Shown here piece after piece: positions 8,135 through 15,348 of a stretch of DNA of 34,918 bases (position 1 is the stretch's first letter; every line of letters starts with the position of its first letter). Source of the DNA: UMGS1649 sp045637095. Lineage in GTDB: Bacteria; Bacillota; Clostridia; TANB77; CAG-465. The notes beneath the pieces are model-generated. The model was not told where the DNA came from and did not search any database. It was given only the letters and a program-made list of their open reading frames with translations. A program made the position numbers and the translations under genes. The stretch covers positions 1 through 34,918 of the forward strand of contig JAZTYX010000009.1 of the NCBI GenBank assembly GCA_045637095.1, in the 5' to 3' direction.

Positions 8135-8174
8135 AAATAAAACTAAGTTTTAGCTTAGTTTTATTTATTTTTTA
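8135..8174 (+). terminator. Terminator after the pseudopilin-like gene
   Basis: Perfect 13-base stem AAATAAAACTAAG (8135-8147) / CTTAGTTTTATTT (8154-8166), loop TTTTAG, followed by ATTTTTTAA. A-rich left arm suggests it may also act in the reverse direction. Confidence 0.8.
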
Positions 8175-8192
8175 ACTAAAATCCTTTTAATA

Positions 8193-8221
8193 TTTACTTT
8201 AGCTCTAAACTGATGTATAAT
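8193..8221 (+). promoter_or_regulatory. Promoter of adk-map
   Basis: TTTACT (8193-8198), a 17-base spacer, TATAAT (8216-8221), then TTAGGAGG before the adk start. It shows that adk is transcribed independently of secY here. Confidence 0.7.
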
Positions 8222-8247
8222 ATATAAAACTTTTAGGAGGTATTTAT

Positions 8248-8904
8248 ATGATAATAGTAATACTAGGAGCTCAAGGTAGCGGAAAAGGAACAGTAGGCGT
8301 AAAAGTTGCTGAAGAATTAGGTCTTGTTCACATTTCTACAGGTGATATCTTTAGAGAGAACATCAAGAATGAAACTGAACTTGGAAAAGAAGCTAACACT
8401 TACATCTTAGCTGGAAATCTTGTTCCGGACGAACTAACAAACAGAATTCTTATGGATAGATTATCTAAGCAAGATGTACTTGAAAAAGGTGCAATGATAG
8501 ATGGTTATCCAAGAACAGAAAAACAATGTCATGATCTTGACGAAATGCTTGCAAGCATTGACAGAAAAGTAGATTTAGCAATAAATCTTGATGTAGATTA
8601 TGACGAACTTATTTCTAGAATAACAACTAGAAGAGTGTGCAAATCTTGTAAAGAGGGATACAACACAGAATACAATCCACCTAAAGTAGAAGGTGTTTGC
8701 GATAAATGCGGTGGCCCTGTTGTACAAAGAGATGACGACAAAGAAGATGCTGTAAGACAAAGATTAGACATATACTATGCTAACGCAGAGGTTGTTCTTA
8801 ATCACTATGCTAAAGACGGTAAATTAAGAGTTGAAAAAGCAGGTGATAAAATAGGAAGAAGCTCTAAAGTTGTAACAGCAGACTTAATTAGGGATTTGAA
8901 GTAG
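8248..8904 (+). CDS. adk: Adenylate kinase, zinc-LID type
   Basis: A 218-residue enzyme that interconverts ATP + AMP and two ADP, keeping adenylate pools balanced in the cytoplasm. The P-loop is GAQGSGKGT (residues 7-15), with Gln in place of the common Pro. The NMP-binding motif TGDIFR is at 31-36, and DGYPRT (85-90) replaces the usual DGFPRT. The long LID carries four cysteines, C131-x2-C134 and C151-x2-C154, the zinc site typical of Gram-positive long-form enzymes. ATG at 8248 follows TTAGGAGG. map begins 14 bases downstream. Confidence 0.97.
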   Translation: MIIVILGAQGSGKGTVGVKVAEELGLVHISTGDIFRENIKNETELGKEANTYILAGNLVPDELTNRILMDRLSKQDVLEKGAMIDGYPRTEKQCHDLDEMLASIDRKVDLAINLDVDYDELISRITTRRVCKSCKEGYNTEYNPPKVEGVCDKCGGPVVQRDDDKEDAVRQRLDIYYANAEVVLNHYAKDGKLRVEKAGDKIGRSSKVVTADLIRDLK

Positions 8905-8918
8905 GAGAATGTTAAACA

Positions 8919-9684
8919 ATGGTGTATATAAAATCTAAAAAAGAAATTGAACAAATGAGAGTACCAGCGGAGATTATGAAAGAAGTTTTAAGTGAAATCA
9001 AAAAGAATGTCCGCGAAGGTGTAACAACTTCATATTTAGATTACGTAGCAGAAAGTGTAATGATTAAACATGGAGCAGTTCCATCGTTTAGAGGAGTAGA
9101 ATGTCCTTATCCAGGTGGTAAGACATACACCCATGCAACATGTATTAGTGTAAATGAAGATATAATCCATGGAATACCAGACTCAAGACCGCTTAAAAAA
9201 GGCGATGTAGTTAGCGTAGACGTTGGAGTATATAAAGGACGGATTCCATGCTGATGCAGGAAGAACGTTTATAGTTGGTGAAGGTTCACCACTTGCAAAA
9301 AAACTAATACAAGTTACAGAACAAGCCTTTTTTGCAGGAGTAGATCAAGCTATACCTGGTAATAGAATAGGAGATATATCTAATGCAATTCAAACAGTAG
9401 TTGAGTCAGCAGGATTTAATCTTCTAAGAGAATATCAAGGTCATGGTATTGGTAGAGAAATGCATGAAGATCCTGGAGTGCCTAATATAGGTAAAAAGGG
9501 TAGAGGCGAAAGACTACAAGTTGGAATGGCACTTGCTATAGAACCAATGGTTGTAGCAGGTTCACCAGAGGTTGTTGTAGGAAAAGACAAATGGGTTGTA
9601 ACTACAAGAGATAAAAAACTTTCAGCATATTACGAAAACACTATTGTAATAACAGAAGAAGGACCAGAAATCTTAACATTGTAA
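8919..9684 (+). pseudogene. map: Methionine aminopeptidase type I, frameshifted as sequenced
   Basis: The type I enzyme removes the initiator methionine from nascent proteins using two metal ions. The reading frame is broken near 9236: frame one runs 8919-9254 and ends KGDVVSVDVGVYKGRIPC. The correct continuation KDGFHADAGRTF is in another frame and runs to 9684. Removing one G from the GG at 9238-9239 restores a full enzyme of about 254 residues. All five metal ligands are then present: the two Asp in DVGVYKDGFHADAGRTF, His in GHGIGREMHE, Glu in IEPM and Glu in YENTI. The break falls inside the first ligand motif. A sequencing error is most likely because map is usually essential, but a real mutation is possible. 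Confidence 0.9.
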
Positions 9685-9691
9685 AAGAAGA

Positions 9692-9726
9692 AAGTGAGAT
9701 AGTAAAAACTATCTTGCTTTTTTTTA
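9692..9726 (+). terminator. Terminator after map
   Basis: Twelve-base stem with two G-U pairs, AAGTGAGATAGT (9692-9703) / ACTATCTTGCTT (9708-9719), loop AAAA, followed by a run of T to 9725. Confidence 0.8.
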
Positions 9727-9743
9727 TTAATAAATGCTATAAT
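9714..9743 (+). promoter_or_regulatory. Extended -10 promoter of the HipA-like gene
   Basis: TGC-TATAAT at 9735-9743 is an extended -10 element. TTGCTT at 9714-9719 is a poor -35 at 18-base spacing, lying inside the right arm of the map terminator. The gene starts 17 bases after the -10. Confidence 0.6.
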
Positions 9744-9760
9744 GACCTTAGGAGGCTAAT

Positions 9761-10867
9761 ATGATAAACAAAACTTTTGAAGAGTTAGGTGAATATAGAT
9801 CACCTGATGGTTATATAGATTTTGACAGAGTAGTTGCAGAAAATGATGTAGAAACTAAACGTGAAGTCAGAGGTAATGTAAATAGAGAAAAAGACTGGAT
9901 TGAAATAGAAGGCGGAAGTGTACTTGTAAAAACAGATGCGGACGGTCAACCAAACTCAGAATATTCTGAACTTATTTCTTGTTCGCTAGCTAAACAAGCT
10001 GGATTAGAAACAGCAGAATATGACATGGTTAGATATAAAGGTGAAACTGGTCTTATTACCCAAAACATGTGTAATCCAGGTGAAGAAATGATCTCTGTTT
10101 ATGAGCTTATAGGAAATGGTCCAGACAGTGAAACTTGTCCAGATACCATAGATATTTACCACGTATTTGATGGCTTAGATGAAAAACTTCAAGCAGAAGG
10201 ATTTGATGATAATGCAATTGATCAATGTATGTTAAGTCTTAGAAAACAACTATTATTTGATTTATCTATTATGGAAGCGGATAGACATCTTGAAAATATA
10301 TCTTTAATATTTGGCAAAGATGAAAACGGAAAAAGAACAGTAAGGTTAGCACCTATGTATGACACAGAAGCAGCACTAGTTCTTGGGAACGAACCAGATA
10401 AGATGAATATAATAGCGGGTAGTTGGGCAAAAACAGCAGCGCTTACTGCTATGCAAGAACCTAGGATTTCAATAATTCCAGAACCAGAGGAAGAAACGCC
10501 AAGCATACCAAGTGATATGTCGCCGGAGCTAGCCAACTTTTTTGCTATATTACGTGGTGGAGTAAAGAAAAATGCTAAAGAGGAATTTGGTTCGCTAAGT
10601 GAAGAAATGTGGAAGAAAACACTAGACTTTTTATGCGAAGATGAAAGAGTAGCAGAATATTTTGAAACAACAATAAGCAAGTTGGATATATCTAAGGCTA
10701 TAGCTGAAGTAGAAGCAAAGATAGGAACAAAATTACCTGAACATGTAAGAGCAATGGCGGTAGCTTGTTTTGAAGATAGAAAAATGGCAATGGAACATAG
10801 AATAGAAAATAGTAGAGATGAATTTATGCAAGGTAAAAAAAGAAGTGATGATGATATTATAATATAA
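9761..10867 (+). CDS. HipA-like kinase-fold protein
   Basis: A 368-residue protein that resembles the HipA toxin kinase family. Around residues 46-90 it has KTD...SEYSELISCSLAKQAGLETAEYDMV, matching the HipA pattern of a lysine-bearing strand, a Glu helix and a small-residue strand. The catalytic loop looks like ADRHLEN (173-179), with Asp, His and Asn at the expected spacing. LAPMYDTEA (about 196-204) gives the metal-binding Asp201. The last 130 residues are helical and variable. It begins near the HipA core rather than with the N-terminal subdomain, as in small HipT-type kinases. No HipB-like DNA-binding protein is adjacent. The next gene encodes a small protein resembling the missing HipA N-terminus. 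Kinase activity and toxin role are inferred. Confidence 0.65.
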   Translation: MINKTFEELGEYRSPDGYIDFDRVVAENDVETKREVRGNVNREKDWIEIEGGSVLVKTDADGQPNSEYSELISCSLAKQAGLETAEYDMVRYKGETGLITQNMCNPGEEMISVYELIGNGPDSETCPDTIDIYHVFDGLDEKLQAEGFDDNAIDQCMLSLRKQLLFDLSIMEADRHLENISLIFGKDENGKRTVRLAPMYDTEAALVLGNEPDKMNIIAGSWAKTAALTAMQEPRISIIPEPEEETPSIPSDMSPELANFFAILRGGVKKNAKEEFGSLSEEMWKKTLDFLCEDERVAEYFETTISKLDISKAIAEVEAKIGTKLPEHVRAMAVACFEDRKMAMEHRIENSRDEFMQGKKRSDDDIII

Positions 10868-10870
10868 CAG

Positions 10871-10899
10871 TTGACATAAAACAAAAAGTGTGTTATACT
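10871..10899 (+). promoter_or_regulatory. Strong promoter of the 91-residue protein gene
   Basis: Consensus TTGACA (10871-10876), 17-base spacer, TATACT (10894-10899). It begins four bases after the HipA-like stop. An AAAGGAG site precedes the start codon. Confidence 0.8.
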
Positions 10900-10954
10900 A
10901 TTATAGCGTGTAAAATAATAATCTAATCACTATATGTGAAAGGAGATACTAGCA

Positions 10955-11230
10955 ATGATCAAATATGACGTGTGGTTTAAGAACTTTAGAGTCGGCGAAT
11001 TGTTCATCAATGAAGCAGGACAACACAAGTATGTTGTTGACATGGGTGCCGTAGAAATGGCAGAGAAAGATGATACTCTTTTTGCTGATGCAAAGACCAA
11101 TCGTGATTGGTGTAACCCTATCCCGTTCTTCGAAAGCAGAATTGCAAATTGCAAGAAGTTTGGCGAAGAGAATGAAATTCGTTATCCTAACAGTGAATAT
11201 TACTTCATCAAGGATAACCACTACAATTAA
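10955..11230 (+). CDS. Small protein resembling the HipA N-terminal subdomain
   Basis: A 91-residue cytoplasmic protein with no signal or membrane segment. Its start, VWFKNFRVGELFINEAGQH (from residue 6), resembles the N-terminal subdomain of HipA, which from memory begins with a W..N.RVGEL....G.H pattern. The rest is not recognisable. Codon use (CGT, GAC, AAG, TTC, CCG) is richer in G+C than the neighbours, which may mean recent arrival. It has its own strong promoter and its own terminator, so it can be made independently of the HipA-like kinase upstream. In HipBST systems a small HipS of this type neutralises a truncated HipA-like kinase (HipT). That parallel is an inference. Confidence 0.6.
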   Translation: MIKYDVWFKNFRVGELFINEAGQHKYVVDMGAVEMAEKDDTLFADAKTNRDWCNPIPFFESRIANCKKFGEENEIRYPNSEYYFIKDNHYN

Positions 11231-11242
11231 ATACCTATTACA

Positions 11243-11270
11243 AGGGCTGTGTGAAAACACAGCTCTTTTT
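11243..11270 (+). terminator. Terminator after the 91-residue protein gene
   Basis: Ten-base stem AGGGCTGTGT (11243-11252) / ACACAGCTCT (11257-11266), one G-U pair, GAAA tetraloop, followed by TTTTCTAT. Confidence 0.85.
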
Positions 11271-11401
11271 CTATAGATTATTTAATGGATTAATATAATA
11301 GAAAGATAAAATTTAATATAATTGTAAGAATAGATAGGGATAAGTTTTATGCCTATATATTTTTTAGCTAAAAAAGATACCAAAATTCACATAAAAATGT
11401 A

Positions 11402-11439
11402 TTAAAATCGTTGACTTTTTACCCAAAAAGAGTTATAAT
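11402..11439 (+). promoter_or_regulatory. Strong promoter of the infA-rplQ (alpha) operon
   Basis: TTGACT (11411-11416), 17-base spacer, TATAAT (11434-11439). The 15 bases ending in the -35 (11402-11416) are identical to those at the pilus operon promoter (27997-28011). The transcript would have a leader of about 68 nt in which TAAGTT (11448-11453) can pair with AACTTA (11480-11485). Confidence 0.85.
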
Positions 11440-11513
11440 TTAACCGTTAAGTTATGGGCGATTTATGCTCTTTTTCAAAACTTAGCATCTATCTATGTGT
11501 ATAGGAGGAATTT

Positions 11514-11732
11514 ATGGCAAAAGATGACGTTATAGAAGTTGAAGGAACAGTAGTAGAATCAATGCCTAATGCAATGTTTAAAGTTGAATTAGAAAACGGA
11601 CATGTAGTAACAGCTCACATATCTGGAAAACTTAGAATGCATTATATAAAGATTTTACCTGGCGATAAAGTAAAACTTGAGTTATCTACATATGATCTTT
11701 CAAAAGGAAGAATCACATGGAGAGATAAATAA
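11514..11732 (+). CDS. infA: Translation initiation factor IF-1
   Basis: A 72-residue OB-fold protein that occupies the ribosomal A site during initiation and helps IF-2 and IF-3. The sequence MAKDDVIEVEGTVVESMPNAMFKVEL, the HISGKLRMHYIKILPGDKV core and the ending GRITWRDK are textbook. ATG follows TAGGAGGAATTT. It leads the alpha operon. The KOW-domain protein often found between map and infA in Firmicutes is not present. Confidence 0.97.
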   Translation: MAKDDVIEVEGTVVESMPNAMFKVELENGHVVTAHISGKLRMHYIKILPGDKVKLELSTYDLSKGRITWRDK

Positions 11733-11739
11733 TTTATAT

Positions 11740-11803
11740 TGGTATAATCAAATATTAGAGCGGCTGTATGAGAAGAGTGTACCTCTCATATATTTAATAT
11801 TTG
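11740..11803 (+). promoter_or_regulatory. Structured spacer with a possible internal promoter before rpmJ
   Basis: The 114-base gap between infA and rpmJ is long for this operon. It contains an extended -10 element TGG-TATAAT (11740-11748). A nested hairpin follows: CAAATATTA (11749-11757) pairs with TAATATTTG (11795-11803), enclosing TATGAGA (11767-11773) / TCTCATA (11784-11790). No T-tract follows, so it is not a classical terminator. It could be a processing site or a regulatory fold. Confidence 0.4.
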
Positions 11804-11846
11804 TTATATATATAAAACAGATACAGGTTTAAGGAGGAAACACAAA

Positions 11847-11960
11847 ATGAAAGTAAGACCATCTGTAAAGAAAATTTGCGAAAAGTGCAAAATAATTAGA
11901 AGAAATGGTGTGGTTAGAGTTATATGCGAAAACCCTAAACACAAACAAAGACAAGGTTAG
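11847..11960 (+). CDS. rpmJ: 50S ribosomal protein L36
   Basis: A 37-residue protein: MKVRPSVKKICEKCKIIRR followed by a segment with CENPKHKQRQG. It has the zinc-binding Cys-x2-Cys...Cys...His arrangement of the C+ form of L36, which stabilises 23S rRNA folding late in assembly. ATG at 11847 follows AAGGAGGAAACACAAA. It lies 11 bases before rpsM, the usual infA-rpmJ-rpsM order. Confidence 0.96.
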   Translation: MKVRPSVKKICEKCKIIRRNGVVRVICENPKHKQRQG

Positions 11961-11971
11961 GAGGAGCTAAA

Positions 11972-12343
11972 ATGGCACGTATAGCAGGAGTAGATTTACC
12001 TAAAAATAAAGTAGTAGAAATTGGTTTAACAGCAATCTACGGTATAGGTAGAACATCAGCTAAGAAAATAATAGCTGAAGCAGGAATTGATTCTTCTAAA
12101 AGAATCAAAGACTTAACAGAAGATGAAGAAGCTAAAGTAAGAGAAATAATCGAAAGAGATTACGTTGTTGAAGGCGATCTTAAGAGAGATGTTTCTTTAA
12201 ATATCAAGAGACTTATGGAAATTGGATGCTTTAGAGGAATCAGACATAAAAGAAAACTTCCAGTAAGAGGACAAAGAACAAAAACAAATGCAAGAACTAG
12301 AAAAGGCCCTAGAAAAGTAGTGGCTAACAAGAAAGGAGTATAA
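11972..12343 (+). CDS. rpsM: 30S ribosomal protein S13
   Basis: A 123-residue protein of normal length. S13 sits in the head of the small subunit and forms inter-subunit bridges with 23S rRNA and L5. Visible are ARIAGVDLPKNK at the start, the helix-two-turns-helix region YGIGRTSAKKI, RLMEIGCFRGIRHKRKLPVRGQRTKTNARTRKG near 84-117 and a Lys-rich tail. ATG after TTAGGAGGAGCTAAA; rpsK begins two bases after the stop. Confidence 0.97.
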   Translation: MARIAGVDLPKNKVVEIGLTAIYGIGRTSAKKIIAEAGIDSSKRIKDLTEDEEAKVREIIERDYVVEGDLKRDVSLNIKRLMEIGCFRGIRHKRKLPVRGQRTKTNARTRKGPRKVVANKKGV

Positions 12344-12345
12344 TC

Positions 12346-12738
12346 ATGGCACCAGCAAAGAAAAAAGTAACTAAAAGAAAAGTAAAGAAAAACGTAGCAA
12401 GCGGTGTTGCACATATTCATTCATCATTTAACAATACAATCGTTAGCATGACTGATGAACAAGGTAACTTATTATCTTGGTCAAGTGCAGGTTCTCTTGG
12501 ATTTAAAGGTTCAAGAAAGAATACTCCATTCGCAGCTAGTGAAGCAGCAACAGTTGCAGCAACTGCAGCTAAAGAACACGGTTTAAGAACTGTACAAGTA
12601 AATATAAAGGGGCCTGGAGCTGGACGTGAAGCAGCAATTCGTGCACTTCAAACAGCAGGTTTGGAAATCGATACAATTAGAGACGTAACTCCAATACCAC
12701 ACAATGGATGCAGACCACCTAAGAGAAGAAGAGTTTAG
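12346..12738 (+). CDS. rpsK: 30S ribosomal protein S11
   Basis: A 130-residue protein of normal length. S11 lies on the platform of the small subunit, near the E site and the anti-Shine-Dalgarno region. Signatures are VASGVAHIHSSFNNTIVSMTDEQGN near residues 16-40, SAGSLGFKGSRKNTPFAA, and the C-terminal GPGAGREAAIRAL...I.DVTPIPHNGCRPPKRRRV. It starts two bases after rpsM with a GAAAGGAG site inside the rpsM end, so translation is probably coupled. Confidence 0.97.
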   Translation: MAPAKKKVTKRKVKKNVASGVAHIHSSFNNTIVSMTDEQGNLLSWSSAGSLGFKGSRKNTPFAASEAATVAATAAKEHGLRTVQVNIKGPGAGREAAIRALQTAGLEIDTIRDVTPIPHNGCRPPKRRRV

Positions 12739-12753
12739 TGGGGGTGAAGACTA

Positions 12754-13383
12754 ATGGCAAGATATACAGGAGCAAGTTGTAAAAAGTGCAGACGCGAAGG
12801 ACAAAAATTGTTCTTAAAAGGCGAAAGATGTAACACAGGTAAATGTGCTATAGAAAGAAGAGCATATGCACCAGGACAACACGGAAAAAACAAAACTAAA
12901 TTATCTGAATATGGCTTACAACTTCGTGCAAAACAAAAAACTAAAGTTTATTACGGAGTTTCTGAAGCTCAATTCGTTAAATACTACGAAGAAGCATTTA
13001 GAAGAGAAGGAGTTACTTCTGATAACCTATTTGGATTATTAGAAACAAGATTAGATAACGTATGCTACAGATTAGGATTAGGTTCTTCAAGAAGAGAAAG
13101 CCGCCAATTAGTAGGATATGAAATAGTTACAGTAAATGGTAAAAAAGTAAATATACCATCATACCAATTAAGAGTTGGTGATGTTGTAGCTATAAGAGAT
13201 GAAAAGAAAGATAACGCTACAGTTAAAGCTATGATCGAAAAAATTCAAGCTAAAAACGTACCAGCTTGGTTAGAAGTAGATAAAGAAAAATTAACTGCTA
13301 AAGTTATAAGAATACCAGCTAGAGCAGATGTAGATCTAGAAGTAGCTGAAAACTTAATTATTGAGTTATACTCTAAGAACTAG
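12754..13383 (+). CDS. rpsD: 30S ribosomal protein S4
   Basis: A 209-residue protein of normal length, a primary 16S rRNA-binding protein and, in many bacteria, the translational repressor of the alpha operon. The N-terminus holds four cysteines (CKKC...C.....C, residues 9-31), a zinc-binding form, then YAPGQHGKNKTKLSEYGLQL. The S4 RNA-binding domain (about residues 96-160) has ETRLDNVCYRLGL..SRRESRQLV...I.VNGKKVNIPSYQLRVGD. Weak GGGGGTGAAG ribosome binding site. The gap to rpoA is 80 bases. Confidence 0.97.
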   Translation: MARYTGASCKKCRREGQKLFLKGERCNTGKCAIERRAYAPGQHGKNKTKLSEYGLQLRAKQKTKVYYGVSEAQFVKYYEEAFRREGVTSDNLFGLLETRLDNVCYRLGLGSSRRESRQLVGYEIVTVNGKKVNIPSYQLRVGDVVAIRDEKKDNATVKAMIEKIQAKNVPAWLEVDKEKLTAKVIRIPARADVDLEVAENLIIELYSKN

Positions 13384-13463
13384 TAAATAGACACTAAGGT
13401 AAAATATAAGCTAACAAATTTATGTGTACGTGTAATCAGAGCGTACAGATAGGAGGAATTATT

Positions 13464-14414
13464 ATGTTAGAAATGAAAAGACCAGAAATTGAATGTGTTG
13501 AAGTAGATGTAGACACATATTATGCAAAGTTCGTTGTAGAACCACTAGAAAGAGGATTTGGAATCACTCTAGGAAACTCACTAAGAAGAATATTACTTTC
13601 TTCTTTACCAGGATATGCAATTAATACTTTAAAAATAGATAAAGTAGCACATGAGTTTTCAACAATACCAGGAGTATCTGAAGATGTAACAAACATTATT
13701 CTTAACTTAAAAGAAGTTTGCTTAAAATCTCATGATACAGATGTTAAATCATTAAAAATCTCTAAAGTAGGTCCTTGTGAAGTTACTGCAGCAGATATAA
13801 TAACTGATGGAACAATAGAAGTTGTAAACCCAGATTTACACATTGCTTACCTTGATGAAGGTGGAGTACTAGAAGCTGAAATGACAGCTACAAAAGGTAG
13901 AGGATATATACCAGGAGATAAAAATAGAGATGAAGCAGGTGGAGCAATAAATACTCTTCCAATCGACTCTATATTTACTCCAGTAAGAAAAGCTAACTTT
14001 ATTGTTGAAAAAACAAGAGTTGGACAAGAAATAGACTATGACAAGTTAACACTTGAAATATGGACTAACGGAGTTATTGAACCATATGAAGCTTTATCTA
14101 TGGCAGCTAGAATATTAAACGAACACTTAGAAATGTTCATAGACTTATCAGATATAGCTAAAAATATGTCAATAATGTCACAAAAACAACTATCTGAAAA
14201 AGATAGAACACTTGAAACTCCAATTGAAGAATTAGAGTTCTCAGTAAGATCATATAACTGCTTAAAGAGAGCAGGAATTCATACTGTTGCAGATATCGTA
14301 TCTAGAACAGAACATGATATGATGAAGGTTAGAAACCTTGGTAAGAAATCATTAGATGAAGTTATCGCTAAAGTAGCTTCTCTAGGATTATCTTTCAAGA
14401 AACCTGAAGAATAA
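13464..14414 (+). CDS. rpoA: RNA polymerase subunit alpha
   Basis: The 316-residue alpha subunit, whose dimer nucleates RNA polymerase assembly. The N-terminal domain carries FVVEPLERGFGITLGNSLRRILLSSLPG (about residues 24-51), the dimer interface. The C-terminal domain (about 250-316) has IEELEFSVRSYNCLKRAGIHTV and KVRNLGKKSLDEV, which contact UP-element DNA and regulators. ATG at 13464 is preceded by TAGGAGGAATTATT; a longer in-frame start at 13422 has no ribosome binding site. Its place between rpsD and rplQ is conserved. Confidence 0.97.
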   Translation: MLEMKRPEIECVEVDVDTYYAKFVVEPLERGFGITLGNSLRRILLSSLPGYAINTLKIDKVAHEFSTIPGVSEDVTNIILNLKEVCLKSHDTDVKSLKISKVGPCEVTAADIITDGTIEVVNPDLHIAYLDEGGVLEAEMTATKGRGYIPGDKNRDEAGGAINTLPIDSIFTPVRKANFIVEKTRVGQEIDYDKLTLEIWTNGVIEPYEALSMAARILNEHLEMFIDLSDIAKNMSIMSQKQLSEKDRTLETPIEELEFSVRSYNCLKRAGIHTVADIVSRTEHDMMKVRNLGKKSLDEVIAKVASLGLSFKKPEE

Positions 14415-14435
14415 AATAAGTAGGAGGAATTTAAA

Positions 14436-14960
14436 ATGCCAGGAACAAATAGACTATCAAGAACAAAAGGAGCTAGGGATGCGCTATTAAAAGGGCTAGT
14501 TACACAATTAATCCAAAATGGAAAAGTTGAAACTACTCTTGCTAAAGCTAAGGAAGTTAAACCATTAGCAGATAGCATAATTAGTCTTGCAATTAAAGAA
14601 GCAGCAAATTTCGAAAACAAAGAGAAAACTGTTTCAAGAGCTAAATTAGATAAGAACGGAAAAAAAGTAAAAATTGAAAAGACTTCTAAGAACGGTAAGA
14701 AATACCAAGTAGTAGAAAGAGAAATAGTTAAAGAAACAGTTAAAGTTGATATGCCTTCTAAATTAGCAGCTAGAAGAAAAATGTTTAAGCTTGTAAACAA
14801 AATTCACGATGCTAAAGGTAACACAATCGACTTAACAGATAAATTATTTGACGAAATAGCACCTAAATATGAAGCAGGTAAAGGCGGGTACACTAGAATA
14901 ACTAAACTTGTTGCAAGAAAAGGCGACGCTGCTGAAATGGCTATAATTGAACTTATATAA
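14436..14960 (+). CDS. rplQ: 50S ribosomal protein L17 with an internal insertion
   Basis: A 174-residue L17, whereas most bacterial L17 proteins have about 115-130 residues. Residues 1-57 (SRTKGARDALLKGLVTQLI...TTLAKAKEVKPLADSIISLA) and residues 108-174 (SKLAARRKMF...LFDEIAPKYEAGKGGYTRITKL..RKGDAAEMAIIELI) align with the family. About 50 extra residues lie between, rich in Lys and Glu with repeated KNGKK motifs at 73-77 and 85-89. L17 lies near the exit-tunnel side of the large subunit. The insertion replaces the short family loop and is probably a surface or rRNA-contacting extension. Last gene of the alpha operon, followed by a terminator. Confidence 0.95.
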   Translation: MPGTNRLSRTKGARDALLKGLVTQLIQNGKVETTLAKAKEVKPLADSIISLAIKEAANFENKEKTVSRAKLDKNGKKVKIEKTSKNGKKYQVVEREIVKETVKVDMPSKLAARRKMFKLVNKIHDAKGNTIDLTDKLFDEIAPKYEAGKGGYTRITKLVARKGDAAEMAIIELI

Positions 14961-14966
14961 AAAATT

Positions 14967-14998
14967 AACACCTAATCACTAAAGATTAGGTGTTTTTA
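14967..14998 (+). terminator. Terminator of the alpha operon
   Basis: Perfect 11-base stem AACACCTAATC (14967-14977) / GATTAGGTGTT (14984-14994), loop ACTAAA, followed by TTTATT. The next promoter starts at once. Confidence 0.85.
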
Positions 14999-15027
14999 TT
15001 GACTTTGTTAACATAAAATGTTACAAT
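14999..15027 (+). promoter_or_regulatory. Strong promoter of the large non-coding RNA
   Basis: TTGACT (14999-15004), 17-base spacer, TACAAT (15022-15027). It abuts the rplQ terminator and points into the gene-free region 15034-15642. Predicted start about 15033-15035. Confidence 0.75.
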
Positions 15028-15272
15028 ATTAGTGTATAAGAAAGATCCTGAAACACCTTATTAAGTGGAATGGATGAGTAATAGAATAAATTCTATTTAA
15101 TGGTTTGACGGATATATATTATTTAAGGTATGTATAGTATATGTAATTTAATACATATAGTATATGTATTTTTAAATAGCGCACTATCTAGAATAAGGTA
15201 GTGTTTATCCTGTTTATACGCAGGACCAGCTATTTAAGAGTGCATGTATGCACATACTTCAAAGTATACTTT

Positions 15273-15348
15273 GACGCTATTACATCTGACGGGTTAGTAG
15301 TAAAACATCAGACGCTATTACATCTGACGAGTTGGTAGAAAAACATCA
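15273..15348 (+). repeat. Two 38-base tandem repeats inside the large RNA
   Basis: Copies at 15273-15310 and 15311-15348 begin GACGCTATTACATCTGACG and end AAAACATCA, differing at only three positions. Each can form a short TCTGA/TCAGA hairpin. TTACATC in the second copy can alternatively pair with GATGTAA at 15365-15371. With just two abutting copies and no spacer it is not a CRISPR array. Confidence 0.9.

Noticed and set aside
9236..9254. Programmed frameshift in map
   Set aside because: No slippery heptamer and no prfB-like site next to a stop are present, and map is not known to be recoded.
9223..9684. The second part of map as an independent protein starting at 9223
   Set aside because: It begins inside the first fragment without a ribosome binding site and continues the same enzyme; a frameshift explains it better.
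10222..10884. A 220-codon minus-strand open frame antisense to the HipA-like gene
   Set aside because: Its translation is Ser/Leu/Ile-rich without motifs, there is no ribosome binding site and the plus-strand gene has clear family motifs.
14279..14800. A 173-codon minus-strand open frame across rpoA and rplQ
   Set aside because: It lies opposite two certain genes and only mirrors their codon pattern.
15273..15348. CRISPR array
   Set aside because: Only two copies, directly abutting with no spacers and no cas genes nearby.
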